DNA of 34,585 nucleotides, from the NCBI GenBank assembly GCA_018700895.1, contig JABIUV010000058.1:1-34585 (forward strand). The letters run 5' to 3'. A model generated the notes under the pieces. It searched no databases and had not been told where the DNA came from. It was given only the letters and a program-made list of their open reading frames with translations. The position numbers and the translations under genes were made by a program. Origin of the DNA: Bacteroidota bacterium. GTDB lineage: Bacteria; Bacteroidota; Bacteroidia; NS11-12g; UBA9320. Shown here one piece after another: positions 34,151 to 34,585 of the stretch. The stretch's first letter is position 1; every line of letters starts with the position of its first letter.

Positions 34151-34585
34151 GTGTTATCAGAACATCTTTCTCACCCTATATTTAAGATAGTTTCGGAAGA
34201 ATCCCAAAAACTGGGTTTCCAAACCTTTGTGGTAGGAGGTTTTGTACGTGATATTTATCTTAATCGAGCTTCTAAGGATGTAGATTTTGTGACAGTAGGT
34301 AGCGGCATAGCTCTGGCTACCGCGGTGAAAGCAAGGCTCAAAGGTTCGTACCTCAATGTGTTCAAAAACTTTGGTACCGCTCAGATTAAAACCAACGAAT
34401 GGGAGTTTGAGTTTGTGGGAGCTCGCAAGGAATCGTATGACCGCAATAGCCGCAAACCCAAGGTAGAAGATGGCACATTTGAAGATGATATATACCGACG
34501 GGATTTTACCATAAATACCTTAGCCATAAGTCTAAATGCAGATGATTACGGACAATTGGTAGACACTTTTGATGGTTTAGCTGAC
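34151..34585 (+). CDS. cca: CCA tRNA nucleotidyltransferase-type protein, N-terminal part
   Basis: 145 codons are seen before the window ends. The start is GTG (reading MLSEHLSHPIFKIVSEESQK), the only ordinary start after the in-frame stop at 34136. The nucleotidyltransferase head is clear: VVGGFVRDIYL followed by KDVDFV, which holds the two metal-binding Asp, then FGTAQIK, FEFVGARKESYD and RRDFTINTLA. These fit class II CCA-adding enzymes and poly(A) polymerases, which complete or repair the 3' CCA of tRNAs. In Bacteroidota such proteins usually carry a C-terminal HD domain, which would lie beyond the window. It diverges from the PorP/SprF-like gene across about 140 bases. Confidence 0.9.
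   Translation, partial: MLSEHLSHPIFKIVSEESQKLGFQTFVVGGFVRDIYLNRASKDVDFVTVGSGIALATAVKARLKGSYLNVFKNFGTAQIKTNEWEFEFVGARKESYDRNSRKPKVEDGTFEDDIYRRDFTINTLAISLNADDYGQLVDTFDGLAD

Overview
The window is chromosomal DNA from a member of the Bacteroidota, most likely a Flavobacteriales-type marine or aquatic bacterium. The evidence is three proteins with C-terminal type IX secretion (T9SS) sorting domains, a divergent PorP/SprF-like protein, a TonB-dependent receptor next to surface proteins, an S46 dipeptidyl-peptidase, AT-rich non-Shine-Dalgarno gene starts, and promoter boxes close to the Bacteroidota -7 consensus TAnnTTTG. The genus cannot be fixed from the sequence alone. Both ends cut a gene: the TonB receptor on the left and a CCA-adding-type nucleotidyltransferase on the right. 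No stretch longer than about 210 bases lacks a gene, and no tRNA, rRNA, CRISPR array, insertion sequence or phage gene is visible.

Layout. (1) 1-4998: four tightly coupled plus-strand genes (TonB receptor end, tandem DUF4465 T9SS protein, a second T9SS surface protein, BtuG-like beta-propeller lipoprotein). This combination looks like an outer-membrane corrinoid (vitamin B12) capture locus. (2) 5029-9303: MsbA-type ABC exporter, class II fructose-bisphosphate aldolase, small lipoprotein, alpha/beta hydrolase. (3) 9494-12350: a cystathionine beta-synthase-like enzyme diverging from a multi-spanning glycosyltransferase-like protein. (4) 12452-17236: S46 peptidase, then an ECF sigma factor / membrane anti-sigma / outer-membrane barrel operon carrying a perfect hairpin between sigma and anti-sigma genes. 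(5) 17300-22391, minus strand: membrane pyrophosphatase with an unusual Cys/His-rich tail, followed closely by two different L,D-transpeptidases. (6) 22597-26163: a T9SS cargo protein and LepA/EF4. (7) 26364-28257, minus strand: protein-L-isoaspartate methyltransferase overlapping an N-acetylmuramoyl-L-alanine amidase. (8) 28335-32177: Gfo/Idh/MocA-like protein, a lipoprotein with a non-canonical start, a polyisoprenyl-phosphate sugar transferase, and a small four-helix membrane protein. (9) 32238-34585: MBL-fold phosphodiesterase and PorP/SprF-like protein on minus, diverging from the cca-like gene.

Themes. Much of the window serves the cell envelope: nutrient capture, lipid or drug export, peptidoglycan cross-linking and hydrolysis, surface-polysaccharide initiation, and envelope-stress-type regulation. 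Seven operon-leading genes have a -7-like box ending only 4-6 nt before the start codon, which suggests that leaderless or near-leaderless transcripts are common in this genome. The strongest candidates for something new are the T9SS version of the corrinoid-capture locus, the leaderless promoter pattern, the sigma/anti-sigma hairpin, the pyrophosphatase tail, and the lipoprotein with no ordinary start codon.
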